Source: Bacillus sp. IITD106 (GTDB lineage Bacteria; Bacillota; Bacilli; Bacillales; Bacillaceae_C). Taken from it: a stretch of DNA of 64,000 bases. Every line of letters starts with the position of its first letter. The first letter of the stretch is position 1. The notes under the pieces are model-generated. The model saw only the letters and a program-made list of their open reading frames with translations. It was not told where the DNA came from and ran no database searches. Position numbers and translations under genes: made by a program. The DNA lies in assembly GCF_019459225.1 (NCBI RefSeq), contig NZ_JAIAZY010000006.1, positions 86,164 through 150,163 on the forward strand. The letters run 5' to 3'. Positions 21,273-29,627 of the stretch are shown here, in pieces.

Positions 21273-21277
21273 GTTCA

Positions 21278-21306
21278 GTTATATCACGAAATTAACTTTT
21301 TGTCAT
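21278..21306 (-). promoter_or_regulatory. Internal sigma-A promoter driving the ilvB leader
   Basis: On the minus strand ATGACA (21301-21306), a 17-bp spacer and TATAAC (21278-21283). The -35 box overlaps the last codons of ilvD, so ilvBHC-leuABCD can be transcribed separately from ilvED. Confidence 0.6.
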
Positions 21307-22967
21307 ATTTTCATTACTCCACCTGTGCTGGCAGATGTAACGAGCTTAGAATATCTAGCAAGATAACCTTTTTTAATTTTCGGCTCGAATGGTTTTAATT
21401 GCGATTTTCTCTCCGCTAAAACATCTTCCGAAACCTTTAACTCAATCGTACGATTCGTCAAGTCGATGAAAATTTCGTCTCCATCTTCGACAAGGGCAAT
21501 TGGTCCACCTTCAGCTGCTTCCGGTGAAATATGTCCGATTGAAATACCTCTTGATGCCCCTGAGAATCGTCCGTCGGTAATAAGAGCAACTTTCGTTCCA
21601 AGACCTCTACCTGCAATTGCTGCAGTTGGCGCAAGCATTTCTGGCATGCCCGGACCACCTTTAGGGCCTTCATAACGGATAACAACAACATGACCTTCTT
21701 TAACAGTGCCATCATTGATTCCTTGTTGAGCATCCTCCTGTGATTCAAAAACAATTGCTTTACCGAGGAATGTTTTTATCGATGGATCAACTGCGCCTAC
21801 TTTAATGACGCCTCCGTCTGGAGCAAGGTTACCATATAGGATTGAAAGGCCACCTACGGGACTATATGGATTTTCTTTCGGTCTTATAACTTCTGGATTT
21901 GTGATAACGTGGTCTTTTACATTTTCGTAAACAGTTTTACCAGTAACCGTCATTCTATCCCTTTCAATGGCACCCATTTCACATAATTCACGTATAATGG
22001 CACTGACTCCACCAGCATCATGTACGTCTTGCATTGTATAATCTGATGCAGGAGCAATTTTTGCTAAATAAGGTACGCGTTTTGCTACTTCGTTGATGCG
22101 GGATAAATCGTAATCAATATCTGCTTCATGCGCAATAGCTAATGTATGAAGAACTGTATTTGTCGACCCACCCATAGCCATATCTAATGCAAAGGCATCG
22201 TCAATTGTTTGTTCACTAATGATATCGCGAGGCTTAATGTTTTCTTTTACCATTCTGACTAAATGATGGGCTGCCTCTTTAATCAATCTGTGACGTTCTT
22301 TTGAAGTTGCTACAATTGTACCATTTCCAGGTAAGGCAACACCTAACATTTCCATCAGTGAGTTCATAGAATTTGCTGTAAACATCCCTGAACAAGAACC
22401 GCAAGTCGGACATGCATTTTGTTCGATGTCTAAAAGTTTTTCAGCAGACATTTTTCCTGCATGATAAGCTCCGACCCCTTCAAAAACAGATGTCAATGTC
22501 AAAGGCTCTCCTTCTGAGGACACTCCGCCTTCCATTGGTCCACCTGATACAAAAATAGAAGGGACATTCGTTCTATATGCTGCCATTAACATACCTGGAG
22601 TAATTTTGTCACAGTTTGGAATGTAAAACACCCCGTCAAACCAGTGCGCATTGATGACTGTTTCCGCGGCATCAGCGATAAGCTCCCTACTTGGTAAAGA
22701 GTAACGCATTCCAATGTGGCCCATTGCGATTCCGTCATCTACTCCGATAGTGTTAAATTCAAACGGTACTCCACCGGCTTCCCAAATAGCTTCTTTTACA
22801 ACATCTGCAAATTCTCTAAGGTGTTTGTGGCCGGGAATTATATCTATATATGAATTACAGACACCAATAAAAGGTTTCTCTAAATCTCTTGTTTTAACAC
22901 CCGTTGCATATAATAAGCTTCGGTGCGGGGCACGATCAATCCCCTTTTTTATCATATCGCTTCTCAA
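21303..22967 (-). CDS. ilvD: Dihydroxy-acid dehydratase
   Basis: A 554-residue Fe-S dehydratase acting in valine and isoleucine synthesis. Cluster cysteines are in [10 protein letters not shown] and [16 protein letters not shown], and GGSTNTVLH and GRFSGASRG blocks are present. The start codon is TTG (22965-22967) 9 bases after AGGAG; the internal ATG four codons later has no good ribosome binding site. It lies 20 bases after ilvE. Confidence 0.97.
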   Translation of the reverse strand: MRSDMIKKGIDRAPHRSLLYATGVKTRDLEKPFIGVCNSYIDIIPGHKHLREFADVVKEAIWEAGGVPFEFNTIGVDDGIAMGHIGMRYSLPSRELIADAAETVINAHWFDGVFYIPNCDKITPGMLMAAYRTNVPSIFVSGGPMEGGVSSEGEPLTLTSVFEGVGAYHAGKMSAEKLLDIEQNACPTCGSCSGMFTANSMNSLMEMLGVALPGNGTIVATSKERHRLIKEAAHHLVRMVKENIKPRDIISEQTIDDAFALDMAMGGSTNTVLHTLAIAHEADIDYDLSRINEVAKRVPYLAKIAPASDYTMQDVHDAGGVSAIIRELCEMGAIERDRMTVTGKTVYENVKDHVITNPEVIRPKENPYSPVGGLSILYGNLAPDGGVIKVGAVDPSIKTFLGKAIVFESQEDAQQGINDGTVKEGHVVVIRYEGPKGGPGMPEMLAPTAAIAGRGLGTKVALITDGRFSGASRGISIGHISPEAAEGGPIALVEDGDEIFIDLTNRTIELKVSEDVLAERKSQLKPFEPKIKKGYLARYSKLVTSASTGGVMKI

Positions 22968-22987
22968 TTATGACATCTCCTAATTTC

Positions 22988-23887
22988 TTAATTAGCTACA
23001 TGCAATTCATCATATAATTTATATCCATCTGTGAGTGTCAGTTCACGAAAGCTTTCAAGCAATTCATTCGTAATGGGTCCTGGCTTTCCATCGCCGATAA
23101 TCCGTCCATCAACTTTTTTAACTGCAATGACTTCCGCTGCAGTTCCAGTTAAAAAGACTTCATCAGCTGTATATACATCGTGGCGTGTAAAAATAGCTTC
23201 TTCCACTTCATAACCCTTAGCACGAGCAATATCAATAATGGCGTTTCTAGTAATACCGACAAGGGCTCCGACATGCCCAGGAGGGGTTAATAATTTCTTA
23301 TCTCTTACAATAAAAATATTATCCGCTGACCCTTCTGCTACATAGCCTTGATCATTAAGCATCAATGCTTCAGGTACTCCTGCAAGAGTTGCTTCTATTT
23401 TAACAAGGACATTATTTAAATAGTTTAATGATTTAACCATTGGATTTAAAACATCTGAACGATTCCGTCTCGTCGCTACTGTTATAATATCAAGCCCAGT
23501 ATCGTATAATTCCTTTGGATAAATACGTAACGGCTCAGCAATGACAAGTACTGTTGCTTTTTCGCAAGAATATGGGCTTAAACCTAAATCCCCTACTCCA
23601 CGTGATACAACGAGGCGAACGTATCCATCTGTTAATTTGTTTTTGCGGAGTGTTTCAGCAACAATATGAGCCATCTCCTCTTTCGTGTATGGAATGGTTA
23701 ACATAATTGATTTCGCTGAGTCATAGAGCCTTGTTAAATGCTCGTCTAAGCGAAACACATTCCCAGAATATGCACGAATTCCTTCGAAGATTCCATCTCC
23801 GTAGAGAAATCCATGATCATACACTGACACAACGGCATCTTCTTTTTTTACGAATTTGCCATCAAGGAAGATCAATTGTTCACTCAT
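22988..23887 (-). CDS. ilvE: Branched-chain amino acid aminotransferase
   Basis: A 299-residue class IV (D-amino-acid transaminase fold) PLP enzyme that makes Val, Ile and Leu from their 2-oxo acids. The PLP lysine is in MVKSLNYLNNVL, and the SADNIFIV and FLTGTAAEV blocks bind the cofactor phosphate. It opens the cluster, ahead of ilvD. A 146-bp hairpin repeat separates it from its promoter. Confidence 0.95.
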   Translation of the reverse strand: MSEQLIFLDGKFVKKEDAVVSVYDHGFLYGDGIFEGIRAYSGNVFRLDEHLTRLYDSAKSIMLTIPYTKEEMAHIVAETLRKNKLTDGYVRLVVSRGVGDLGLSPYSCEKATVLVIAEPLRIYPKELYDTGLDIITVATRRNRSDVLNPMVKSLNYLNNVLVKIEATLAGVPEALMLNDQGYVAEGSADNIFIVRDKKLLTPPGHVGALVGITRNAIIDIARAKGYEVEEAIFTRHDVYTADEVFLTGTAAEVIAVKKVDGRIIGDGKPGPITNELLESFRELTLTDGYKLYDELHVAN

Positions 23888-23916
23888 CGCTATTCGCCCC
23901 TCTCTGTAGAATTTTA

Positions 23917-24062
23917 GTCTAGCTACAGCGCCTATCGACTAGCAAACTTCCTGTCCTTCTCCCTACGATAAGTCAACATCGACTCGTTCCTCGTCGTGTT
24001 TCCTTTATCTCAGTCGAAGGCCTTGAAGTTTGTACGTCGATGAGCAAGGCGCTTTCGCTTTT
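23917..24062 (-). repeat. Interspersed hairpin repeat (146 bp), copy 1
   Basis: Read on the minus strand the element starts AAAAGCGAAAGCGCCTTG and ends GGCGCTGTAGCTAGACTA. Its two halves are imperfectly complementary (CATCGACGTACAAACTTC against GAAGTTTGCTAGTCGATAG), so it folds into one long stem. A second copy lies at 24876-25145. It would form part of the ilvE 5' untranslated RNA. Confidence 0.85.
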
Positions 24063-24099
24063 GTTTTTATAGTTTGTTTTGATTTATTAAATTGTTCCA

Positions 24100-24145
24100 A
24101 TGATACCGCGGTATTGCTGAAAGGTCAAGACATTTTCAGAATGTT
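24100..24145 (-). promoter_or_regulatory. ilvE promoter with CodY-type box
   Basis: On the minus strand TTGACC (24123-24128), a 17-bp spacer and TATCAT (24100-24105). Directly upstream, CATTTTCAGAATGTT at 24131-24145 (plus strand) matches the CodY consensus AATTTTCWGAAAATT at 12 of 15 positions. The spacer holds a perfect palindrome ATACCGCGGTAT (24103-24114). Repression by CodY when branched-chain amino acids are plentiful is the expected control. A further perfect palindrome TTCAAATATTTGAA lies at 24206-24219, of unknown meaning. Confidence 0.7.
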
Positions 24146-24252
24146 TTATTAGTTGGAAAAAGTCCATTTATTTTGTATCCGTTTTCATTGTATTTGCACC
24201 AACGTTTCAAATATTTGAACTATTTATGAATATTTTTTTGAATTTTTATATA

Positions 24253-24307
24253 TAAAAAACAGCCACGATAACATCTTCCTTTTACAGGAAATGATTACCT
24301 AGCTGCC
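24253..24307 (-). terminator. Probable terminator of the coiled-coil gene
   Basis: On the minus strand an imperfect stem (CAGCTAGGTAATCATTTCC against GGAAGATGTTATCGTGGCTG) is followed by six T. It lies about 70 bases past the stop at 24377. Confidence 0.55.
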
Positions 24308-24376
24308 TTAATAATGAAAATTTAATTATGAGGTATTTGAGGCTTTTTATGTGTGGATGTTCTAATAACGAATGCT

Positions 24377-24790
24377 TTAAGCCATTCCCATTGTTTTTTT
24401 TATTCGGAGGATATCTTTTTTATTGTGCCATGTGTCTTCTTTGAGGATATCGATGCTATCTCCCATGTCTTTCATTTGTTCTTTAATTTCTCCAAATTCT
24501 TTGGCATTCTGAAGCCTCAATTCGCTTAATTCAGCTTTAAGCATTTCTTGGCCATTTCGAAGCCCGCCTAATATTAATCCATGTTCTTTTAATGTTTCAC
24601 TATGCATGTCCAATTTTTGGCTATGCTCATTTAGAATTTGGCTATGCTCGTTTAATATCTGGCTATGCTCCTTTAAAATTTGGCCATGCTCGTTTAAAAT
24701 TTGACTATGCTCTTTTAAAATTTGACCATGCTCTTTTAATGTATCTTTAATCTCATGAAGCATGCCCATAATTTCTTTGCCCATTTCCAT
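24377..24790 (-). CDS. Small coiled-coil protein with histidine heptad repeats
   Basis: A 137-residue hydrophilic protein with no signal peptide or membrane helix. Residues 18-73 are eight uninterrupted heptads of the form L-x-E-H-x-Q-I (the seventh reads LDMHSET), each with Leu first and His fourth; the rest (74-137) continues as a coiled coil with charged heptads. It should form a long parallel helix bundle. I do not recognise a characterised homologue. The ribosome binding site AAAGGAGG lies 8 bases before the ATG. It sits alone between ilvE and the pot operon and has its own terminator. The near-identical DNA of the heptads suggests recent expansion. Confidence 0.75.
   Translation of the reverse strand: MEMGKEIMGMLHEIKDTLKEHGQILKEHSQILNEHGQILKEHSQILNEHSQILNEHSQKLDMHSETLKEHGLILGGLRNGQEMLKAELSELRLQNAKEFGEIKEQMKDMGDSIDILKEDTWHNKKDILRIKKTMGMA
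24572..24739 (-). repeat. 21-bp tandem repeats encoding eight heptads
   Basis: Eight consecutive 21-bp units, many differing by only one to three bases, encode the LxEHxQI heptads. Since 21 is a multiple of three, copy-number change would keep the frame. Confidence 0.85.
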
Positions 24791-24843
24791 TCATATCGCC
24801 TCCTTTCTACATGGTTCTAGTATATCATGTTCCAAAAATAAAG

Positions 24844-24873
24844 ATAGGCTGCCAAGAAGATTCGGCAGCCTAT
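24844..24873 (-). terminator. Probable terminator of the potABCD transcript
   Basis: A perfect 10-bp stem ATAGGCTGCC / GGCAGCCTAT, followed on the minus strand by CTTTATTTTT. A transcript from potD would first pass through the nested repeat. Confidence 0.65.
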
Positions 24874-24875
24874 CG

Positions 24876-25145
24876 AAAAGCGGAAGCGCCTTGCCCATCG
24901 ACGTACAAACTTCAGGTCCTTCGACTGAGATAAAGGAAACACGGCGAGGTTGGAAAAGCGAAAGTCGCCCGGTTAGCCCCGACAAGCAAATGTTCTGAGT
25001 CAAAAAAAGTCTGTATTTTGACTTTTATTGACTCAGGTTATTTGACCTCGAGGGGCTGGCGACTGCAGCTAGACAAGACGAGCCGATGTTGACTTATCGT
25101 AGAAGGACAAGAAGTTTGCTAGTCGATAGGCGCTGGAGCTAGACA
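24876..25145 (+). repeat. Interspersed hairpin repeat, copy 2, split by a second element
   Basis: The left part (24876 to about 24950, AAAAGCGGAAGCGCC...) and right part (about 25076 to 25145, ending GGCGCTGGAGCTAGACA) match the two halves of the element at 23917-24062 in inverse orientation. The two halves are separated at the loop of the hairpin by the 122-bp element described next. Without it the copy would be 148 bp. Confidence 0.85.
24954..25075 (+). repeat. Inner 122-bp hairpin element nested in the repeat
   Basis: It has the same ends as the outer element (AAAAGCG at the start, GCAGCTAGACA at the end) but different inner sequence. The stem pairs GTCGCC with GGCGAC, GGTTAGCCCCGA with TCGAGGGGCTGG, and TGAGTCAAAA with a TTTTATTGACTCA arm. 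Its ends and its place at the outer loop suggest insertion of one family member into another. Confidence 0.75.
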
Positions 25146-25156
25146 ACTAAAAGTCA

Positions 25157-26230
25157 TTACTTTCGATGCATTTTGAATTCTAAAAATAGATCATTGTAGT
25201 GGGCGAGCATTTTCTTTCCTAAGTTATCGTATACTTCAAGTCGTTCCGTCAGTTCCGGCTCCGGATAAAAACGTTGGTCACTCGTCATTTCTTCCGGCAT
25301 ATACTCCAAAGCTTTTGCATTTGGCGTAGAGTAACCAACATATTCAGCATTTTGGGCTGCATTTTCAGGATCAAGCATAAAATTGATAAATTTATGGGCA
25401 CCCTCTATATTTTTTGCTGATTTTGGAATGACCATATTATCGAACCATAAATTTGATCCTTCATCTGGTACGACATAATCCAAATCTTCATTTTCACTCA
25501 AGATATCCGCCGCTTCACCGGACCAAGTTACCCCAATAGCTGCTTCTTCATTTGCCAACAGCAATTTAATTTCGTCTCCTATAATTGCTTTAATATTTGG
25601 AGTAAGTCCATCTAATTTTTGCTTTGCTTCCAAAAGATGCTTTTCATTCGTGTCGTTTAATGAATAATGAAGACTATTAAGACCCATCCCGATTACTTCA
25701 CGAGCGCCATCCACGAGGAAGATTTGATTTTTTAATTCAGGGTCCCATAAATCATTCCAACTAGTAATTTCTTTATCCCCTATCATTTTCTTATTATAAA
25801 CAATGCCAAACGTACCCCAAAAATACGGAATGGAGTATTGGTTGTCCGGGTCAAAAGAAAGATCCATAAAACGCTTATCAATATATTGTAAATTGGGTAT
25901 TTTACTGTGATCAATTGGCAGCAATAACCCTTCATCTTTCATTTTGCTAATCGCATATTCTGAAGGAACTGTAATATCATAAGTAGTCCCTCCCTGTGAA
26001 ATTTTCGTCATCATCGCTTCATTCGAATCAAAGGTTTGATAAATGACTTTCATGCCTGTTTCTTTTTCAAACTTTTTAATTAAATCGGGGTCGATGTAAT
26101 CTCCCCAATTATAGACATTTAACGTATTTCCACTCGTAAATCCTTGAGACGAATTCATTTCGGAAGTCAAGTACATTAAACAAAAGGAAACGATAAAGAT
26201 GAGAGAAAATAATCGCACTAATTTACTCAT
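25157..26230 (-). CDS. potD: Spermidine/putrescine ABC transporter substrate-binding protein
   Basis: A 357-residue periplasmic-type binding protein. After an N-terminal hydrophobic segment (about 5-23) comes LNVYNWGDYIDPDLI, the start of the mature fold in PotD proteins, then the polyamine-pocket regions PYFWGTFGIVYN and IGVTWSGEA. I see no lipobox: the only early cysteine is preceded by Phe, so tethering by an uncleaved anchor or another route must be assumed. It overlaps potC by 4 bases and closes the operon. Confidence 0.93.
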   Translation of the reverse strand: MSKLVRLFSLIFIVSFCLMYLTSEMNSSQGFTSGNTLNVYNWGDYIDPDLIKKFEKETGMKVIYQTFDSNEAMMTKISQGGTTYDITVPSEYAISKMKDEGLLLPIDHSKIPNLQYIDKRFMDLSFDPDNQYSIPYFWGTFGIVYNKKMIGDKEITSWNDLWDPELKNQIFLVDGAREVIGMGLNSLHYSLNDTNEKHLLEAKQKLDGLTPNIKAIIGDEIKLLLANEEAAIGVTWSGEAADILSENEDLDYVVPDEGSNLWFDNMVIPKSAKNIEGAHKFINFMLDPENAAQNAEYVGYSTPNAKALEYMPEEMTSDQRFYPEPELTERLEVYDNLGKKMLAHYNDLFLEFKMHRK

Positions 26231-27033
26231 GGTTTCCTCACCCCCGCCACTTGAGGTCTTGTGTTGCGCTGATTAACAAAATAATATCCAATGACAAGCA
26301 CGATAGTCACTAGGAAGATAAGAGTCGATAACGCGTTAATCTCAAGCGATATACCCTGGCGTGCACGAGAGTAAATTTCAACAGACAAAGTAGAAAAACC
26401 ATTTCCAGTTACAAAAAACGTAACGGCAAAATCATCAAGGGAATAGGTTAATGCCATAAAAAACCCTGCGAAAATACCCGGTGAAATATAAGGCAAAATA
26501 ACTTTTGATAGTATATCCCAATTTGTCGCACCTAGATCACGTGCTGCATCAATTAAGGAAGAGCGCATTTCCTGAAGCTTAGGCAATACCATAATGACAA
26601 CAATCGGAACGCTGAATGCAATATGCGATAATAAAACAGAAGTAAAGCCAAGCTTAATTCCAATGATGGTAAACATAATTAGGAATGATGCACCAATAAT
26701 AACGTCAGGGCTAACGATTAAGACGTTGTTCAACGTTTGCAGCGTATTTTTATATCTAAGTCTTTTTACATACGTAATCGCAAGTGCTCCAACCACACCA
26801 AGAATAGTAGATATTGCTGCCGAAAGCAAAGCAATAATTAGTGTATTCAAGGCAATGATGATTAGCCTTGTATCTTGGAAAACCTCCGAATACCATTCAA
26901 GTGTAAAACCTTCAAAATCACGCATTGTTCCGCCACTATTAAACGAATAATACATTAAATAAAATATCGGGGCATACAAGATGAAAAAAACAATGATTAG
27001 GTATATACTCGCAAATTTGCTTTTCCTATTCAT
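26227..27033 (-). CDS. potC: Spermidine/putrescine ABC transporter permease PotC
   Basis: A 268-residue inner-membrane permease with six helices. The EAA loop that docks on the ATPase is DAARDLGATNWDILSKVILPYISPGI. It pairs with PotB. Overlaps of 4 bases with both neighbours show translational coupling. Confidence 0.95.
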   Translation of the reverse strand: MNRKSKFASIYLIIVFFILYAPIFYLMYYSFNSGGTMRDFEGFTLEWYSEVFQDTRLIIIALNTLIIALLSAAISTILGVVGALAITYVKRLRYKNTLQTLNNVLIVSPDVIIGASFLIMFTIIGIKLGFTSVLLSHIAFSVPIVVIMVLPKLQEMRSSLIDAARDLGATNWDILSKVILPYISPGIFAGFFMALTYSLDDFAVTFFVTGNGFSTLSVEIYSRARQGISLEINALSTLIFLVTIVLVIGYYFVNQRNTRPQVAGVRKP

Positions 27034-27836
27034 AGGAGGTCACCCCGTTTTCTATTGCCGGTTAAAATCATGATGATTGCCATTGCAATAATTAAGAATA
27101 CGGCAATCGTCGCACCCATTCCCCAATCTTGTGTTACAAGGAAATGTTGTTCAATCGCTGTACCGAGCGTAATAACACGGTTTCCGGATATTAGCCTTGT
27201 AATCATAAACAAGGAAAGAGCTGGAATAAAAACAGCCTGGCAACCAGATTTAACCCCGTCTAATGTGAGCGGGAAAATGACACGTCTAAATGTTGTCCAC
27301 GTAGAAGCTCCGAGATCGCTTGCTGCATCGACTAATGATGGATTCATTTTTTCAAGAGCATTGTAAATCGGAAGAATCATAAATGGTATGAAAATATAAA
27401 CAGAAACAAAGATAAAACTAAAATCAGTAAATAATATTTGTTTCGAGCCGATTCCGATTGCTTCTAAAAATATATTAGCAGGTCCGTATGCTCCGAAAAT
27501 TCCAAGGAAGGCATACGCTTTTAATAGTAAATTGATCCAAGAAGGCAAAATGATCAATAAAAGCCAGAGCTGTCTATGCTTTGCTCTCGTAAGAAAATAC
27601 GCAGTTGGATAGGCAATCAATAACGAGAAAGCTGTAATTAAAAAGGCATACCAAAAAGAACTTAGTGTCATCCTTAAATAAACGGGCGTAAAGAACTTTT
27701 GATAGTTCGTTACTGTTAAGTTTCCCTCAATATCAAAAAATGAATAATAAACGACAAGTAATATAGGTGCTACTACGAATAATCCAATCCATAAAACATA
27801 AGGAATGAGATAAAAATTACGCATTTTATTTTGCAT
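27030..27836 (-). CDS. potB: Spermidine/putrescine ABC transporter permease PotB
   Basis: A 268-residue permease starting at the ATG at 27836 ([10 protein letters not shown]), which has GAGG 7 bases upstream and overlaps the potA stop by 11 bases. The frame extends 29 codons further upstream inside potA, but that part is not family sequence. Six helices and the EAA loop [23 protein letters not shown] are visible. Confidence 0.94.
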   Translation of the reverse strand: MQNKMRNFYLIPYVLWIGLFVVAPILLVVYYSFFDIEGNLTVTNYQKFFTPVYLRMTLSSFWYAFLITAFSLLIAYPTAYFLTRAKHRQLWLLLIILPSWINLLLKAYAFLGIFGAYGPANIFLEAIGIGSKQILFTDFSFIFVSVYIFIPFMILPIYNALEKMNPSLVDAASDLGASTWTTFRRVIFPLTLDGVKSGCQAVFIPALSLFMITRLISGNRVITLGTAIEQHFLVTQDWGMGATIAVFLIIAMAIIMILTGNRKRGDLL

Positions 27837-28929
27837 GGCTAACCTCATCATAAGCTTCCAAGCGTTTATCAAATTCTTCTTCCGTTTCTCCAAAACGCAT
27901 GACATGAATAGCTTCCGGATCAAAACGAAGCCCTACTTCATCTCCAGCTTCTGCTTTCTTAGTGGAATGGACGAGCCACTCATTTCCTGCCTCATCATAG
28001 CAGCATATTTCGTAATGAACACCTCGGAACAACTGTGAATCTACTCTAACATGCAGATTATCTGTGTCTCTCGCCGTAATCTCCAAATCTTCTGGCCTGA
28101 TGACAATTTCAACTGACTCATTTGGATTAAAGCCTTGGTCGACACATTCGTATTGTTTTCCATTAAATTCAACAAGGAAATCCTCGATCATTTTCCCAGG
28201 GATTATATTAGATTCACCGATGAAATCTGCGACAAAACGGTTAATTGGTTCATCGTAAATATCGATAGGAGTTCCGCTTTGTTGAATTTTACCTTTATTG
28301 ATGACAAAAATTTCATCAGACATCGCCAATGCTTCTTCCTGATCATGCGTGACAAAAATAAAAGTAATGCCTAGTCTTTGCTGCAATTCGCGCAGCTCGT
28401 ATTGCATTTCAGTTCTTAGTTTTAAATCAAGTGCAGAAAGTGGCTCATCAAGCAATATTACTTCAGGCTCGTTCACAATGGCACGTGCAATTGCAACACG
28501 TTGACGTTGTCCTCCCGACATCTCATTGATTTCTCGATTTTCATAGCCAGCCAAGTTAACGAACTTTAATGCCTCTTTAACCTTTTGCTCGATTTCTGTT
28601 TTTTTCTTTTTCTTAATTCGCAAGCCAAACGCCACATTTTCAAAAACATTTAAATGGGGAAATAGCGCATAGTCTTGAAAGACAGTATTCACTTGGCGTT
28701 CATTGGCAGGAATTTTATTGACCTTTTTCCCATTAAAAAAAATTACACCTTTTGAAGGTTCAATAAATCCAGCAATCAAACGGAGAATCGTTGTTTTTCC
28801 GCAGCCAGAGGGACCAAGAAGGGTATAAAATTTACCACGCTCAATTTCAAAGCTTACATCATCTAAAACTAATTCATCGTCATATTGTTTTGATACATTT
28901 TCAAAACGAATAATCGTATTTTCCATCAT
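27826..28929 (-). CDS. potA: Spermidine/putrescine ABC transporter ATPase
   Basis: A 367-residue ATPase: Walker [11 protein letters not shown], signature [14 protein letters not shown], Walker [13 protein letters not shown] and switch His in VTHDQEEA. The C-terminal TOBE domain (about 280-350) is typical of PotA. It follows the XRE-cupin regulator gene by 39 bases on the same strand and is followed with overlaps by potB, potC and potD. Confidence 0.96.
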   Translation of the reverse strand: MMENTIIRFENVSKQYDDELVLDDVSFEIERGKFYTLLGPSGCGKTTILRLIAGFIEPSKGVIFFNGKKVNKIPANERQVNTVFQDYALFPHLNVFENVAFGLRIKKKKKTEIEQKVKEALKFVNLAGYENREINEMSGGQRQRVAIARAIVNEPEVILLDEPLSALDLKLRTEMQYELRELQQRLGITFIFVTHDQEEALAMSDEIFVINKGKIQQSGTPIDIYDEPINRFVADFIGESNIIPGKMIEDFLVEFNGKQYECVDQGFNPNESVEIVIRPEDLEITARDTDNLHVRVDSQLFRGVHYEICCYDEAGNEWLVHSTKKAEAGDEVGLRFDPEAIHVMRFGETEEEFDKRLEAYDEVSHAK

Positions 28930-28968
28930 TGTTGTCCCTCCATTTATCGTAGTATGATTACGACAAGC

Positions 28969-29511
28969 TTATAAGTATGAATCGGTCGCAACTAATATCA
29001 GTTCCGAGATCCCATTGTATATATTGCTGATTTGATGTTGGTGGGATGCATGAAAATAAATGGATTCACCAGCTTTTGCATAATACGTATGTTTCCCTAA
29101 TTGAATCATAATCTGACCTTTCAGTACGTATGCAAAGGTTTCCGACAGTGAAGGTTCGAATTGCTTAAATTCGCCATTTTCTTCTAACGTCAGCCAGATT
29201 GGTTCCATTTCCATTTCATTCGATTCGGGAACTAACCATTTTATTTCATATCCCTTTTCATCATCTGTGTATTCAGTTTGATCTTCTTCCCTGTAGACTA
29301 CTTTCTGTTCTCGCTCTTCTTCATCAAAAAATTGCTTTGGAGTACAGCCAAGCACCTCTAGTATATTAAAGAATGTATCGATTGAAGGAGAGCTTAAATC
29401 TCTTTCTAACTGTGAAATATACCCTTTACTTAAATCAGTCCGTTCCCCTAACTCCTCTTGCGTCAACCCTTTCTTCAATCGTAAATTCTTAATTTTGTTT
29501 CCGATTAGCAT
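28969..29511 (-). CDS. XRE-family regulator with C-terminal cupin
   Basis: A 180-residue regulator. An N-terminal helix-turn-helix (about 6-60: IKNLRLKKGLTQEELGERTDLSKGYISQLER) precedes a cupin domain (about 105-178) with ILQ-type barrel strands and a GESIYFHASHQHQI segment. This layout is that of PuuR-type regulators, which often sit ahead of potABCD and respond to polyamines. The ATG at 29511 suits GAGGTC upstream better than the TTG at 29514. It likely controls its own operon through repeats just upstream (29540-29589). Confidence 0.9.
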   Translation of the reverse strand: MLIGNKIKNLRLKKGLTQEELGERTDLSKGYISQLERDLSSPSIDTFFNILEVLGCTPKQFFDEEEREQKVVYREEDQTEYTDDEKGYEIKWLVPESNEMEMEPIWLTLEENGEFKQFEPSLSETFAYVLKGQIMIQLGKHTYYAKAGESIYFHASHQHQISNIYNGISELILVATDSYL

Positions 29512-29539
29512 CAATATGACCTCAATCGTGTTTAATATT

Positions 29540-29589
29540 AGTAAACTACAAGTAAATAAAGTTTAGTAAAAATAAACTTTTAGTTTACT
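29540..29589 (-). promoter_or_regulatory. Inverted-repeat candidate operator of the XRE-pot operon
   Basis: An outer pair AGTAAACT (29540-29547) and AGTTTACT (29582-29589) encloses an inner pair AAAGTTTA and TAAACTTT (about 29558-29580). The repeated TTTAGT/AGTTTA half-sites lie directly upstream of the regulator gene. Binding by that regulator is inferred. Confidence 0.45.
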
Positions 29590-29627
29590 TTTAACCTCAC
29601 ATTATTATACCTAAATATGTAGATACT

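Noticed and set aside
24572..24739. CRISPR-like array
   Set aside because: The 21-bp units are contiguous without spacers and encode heptads of a protein.
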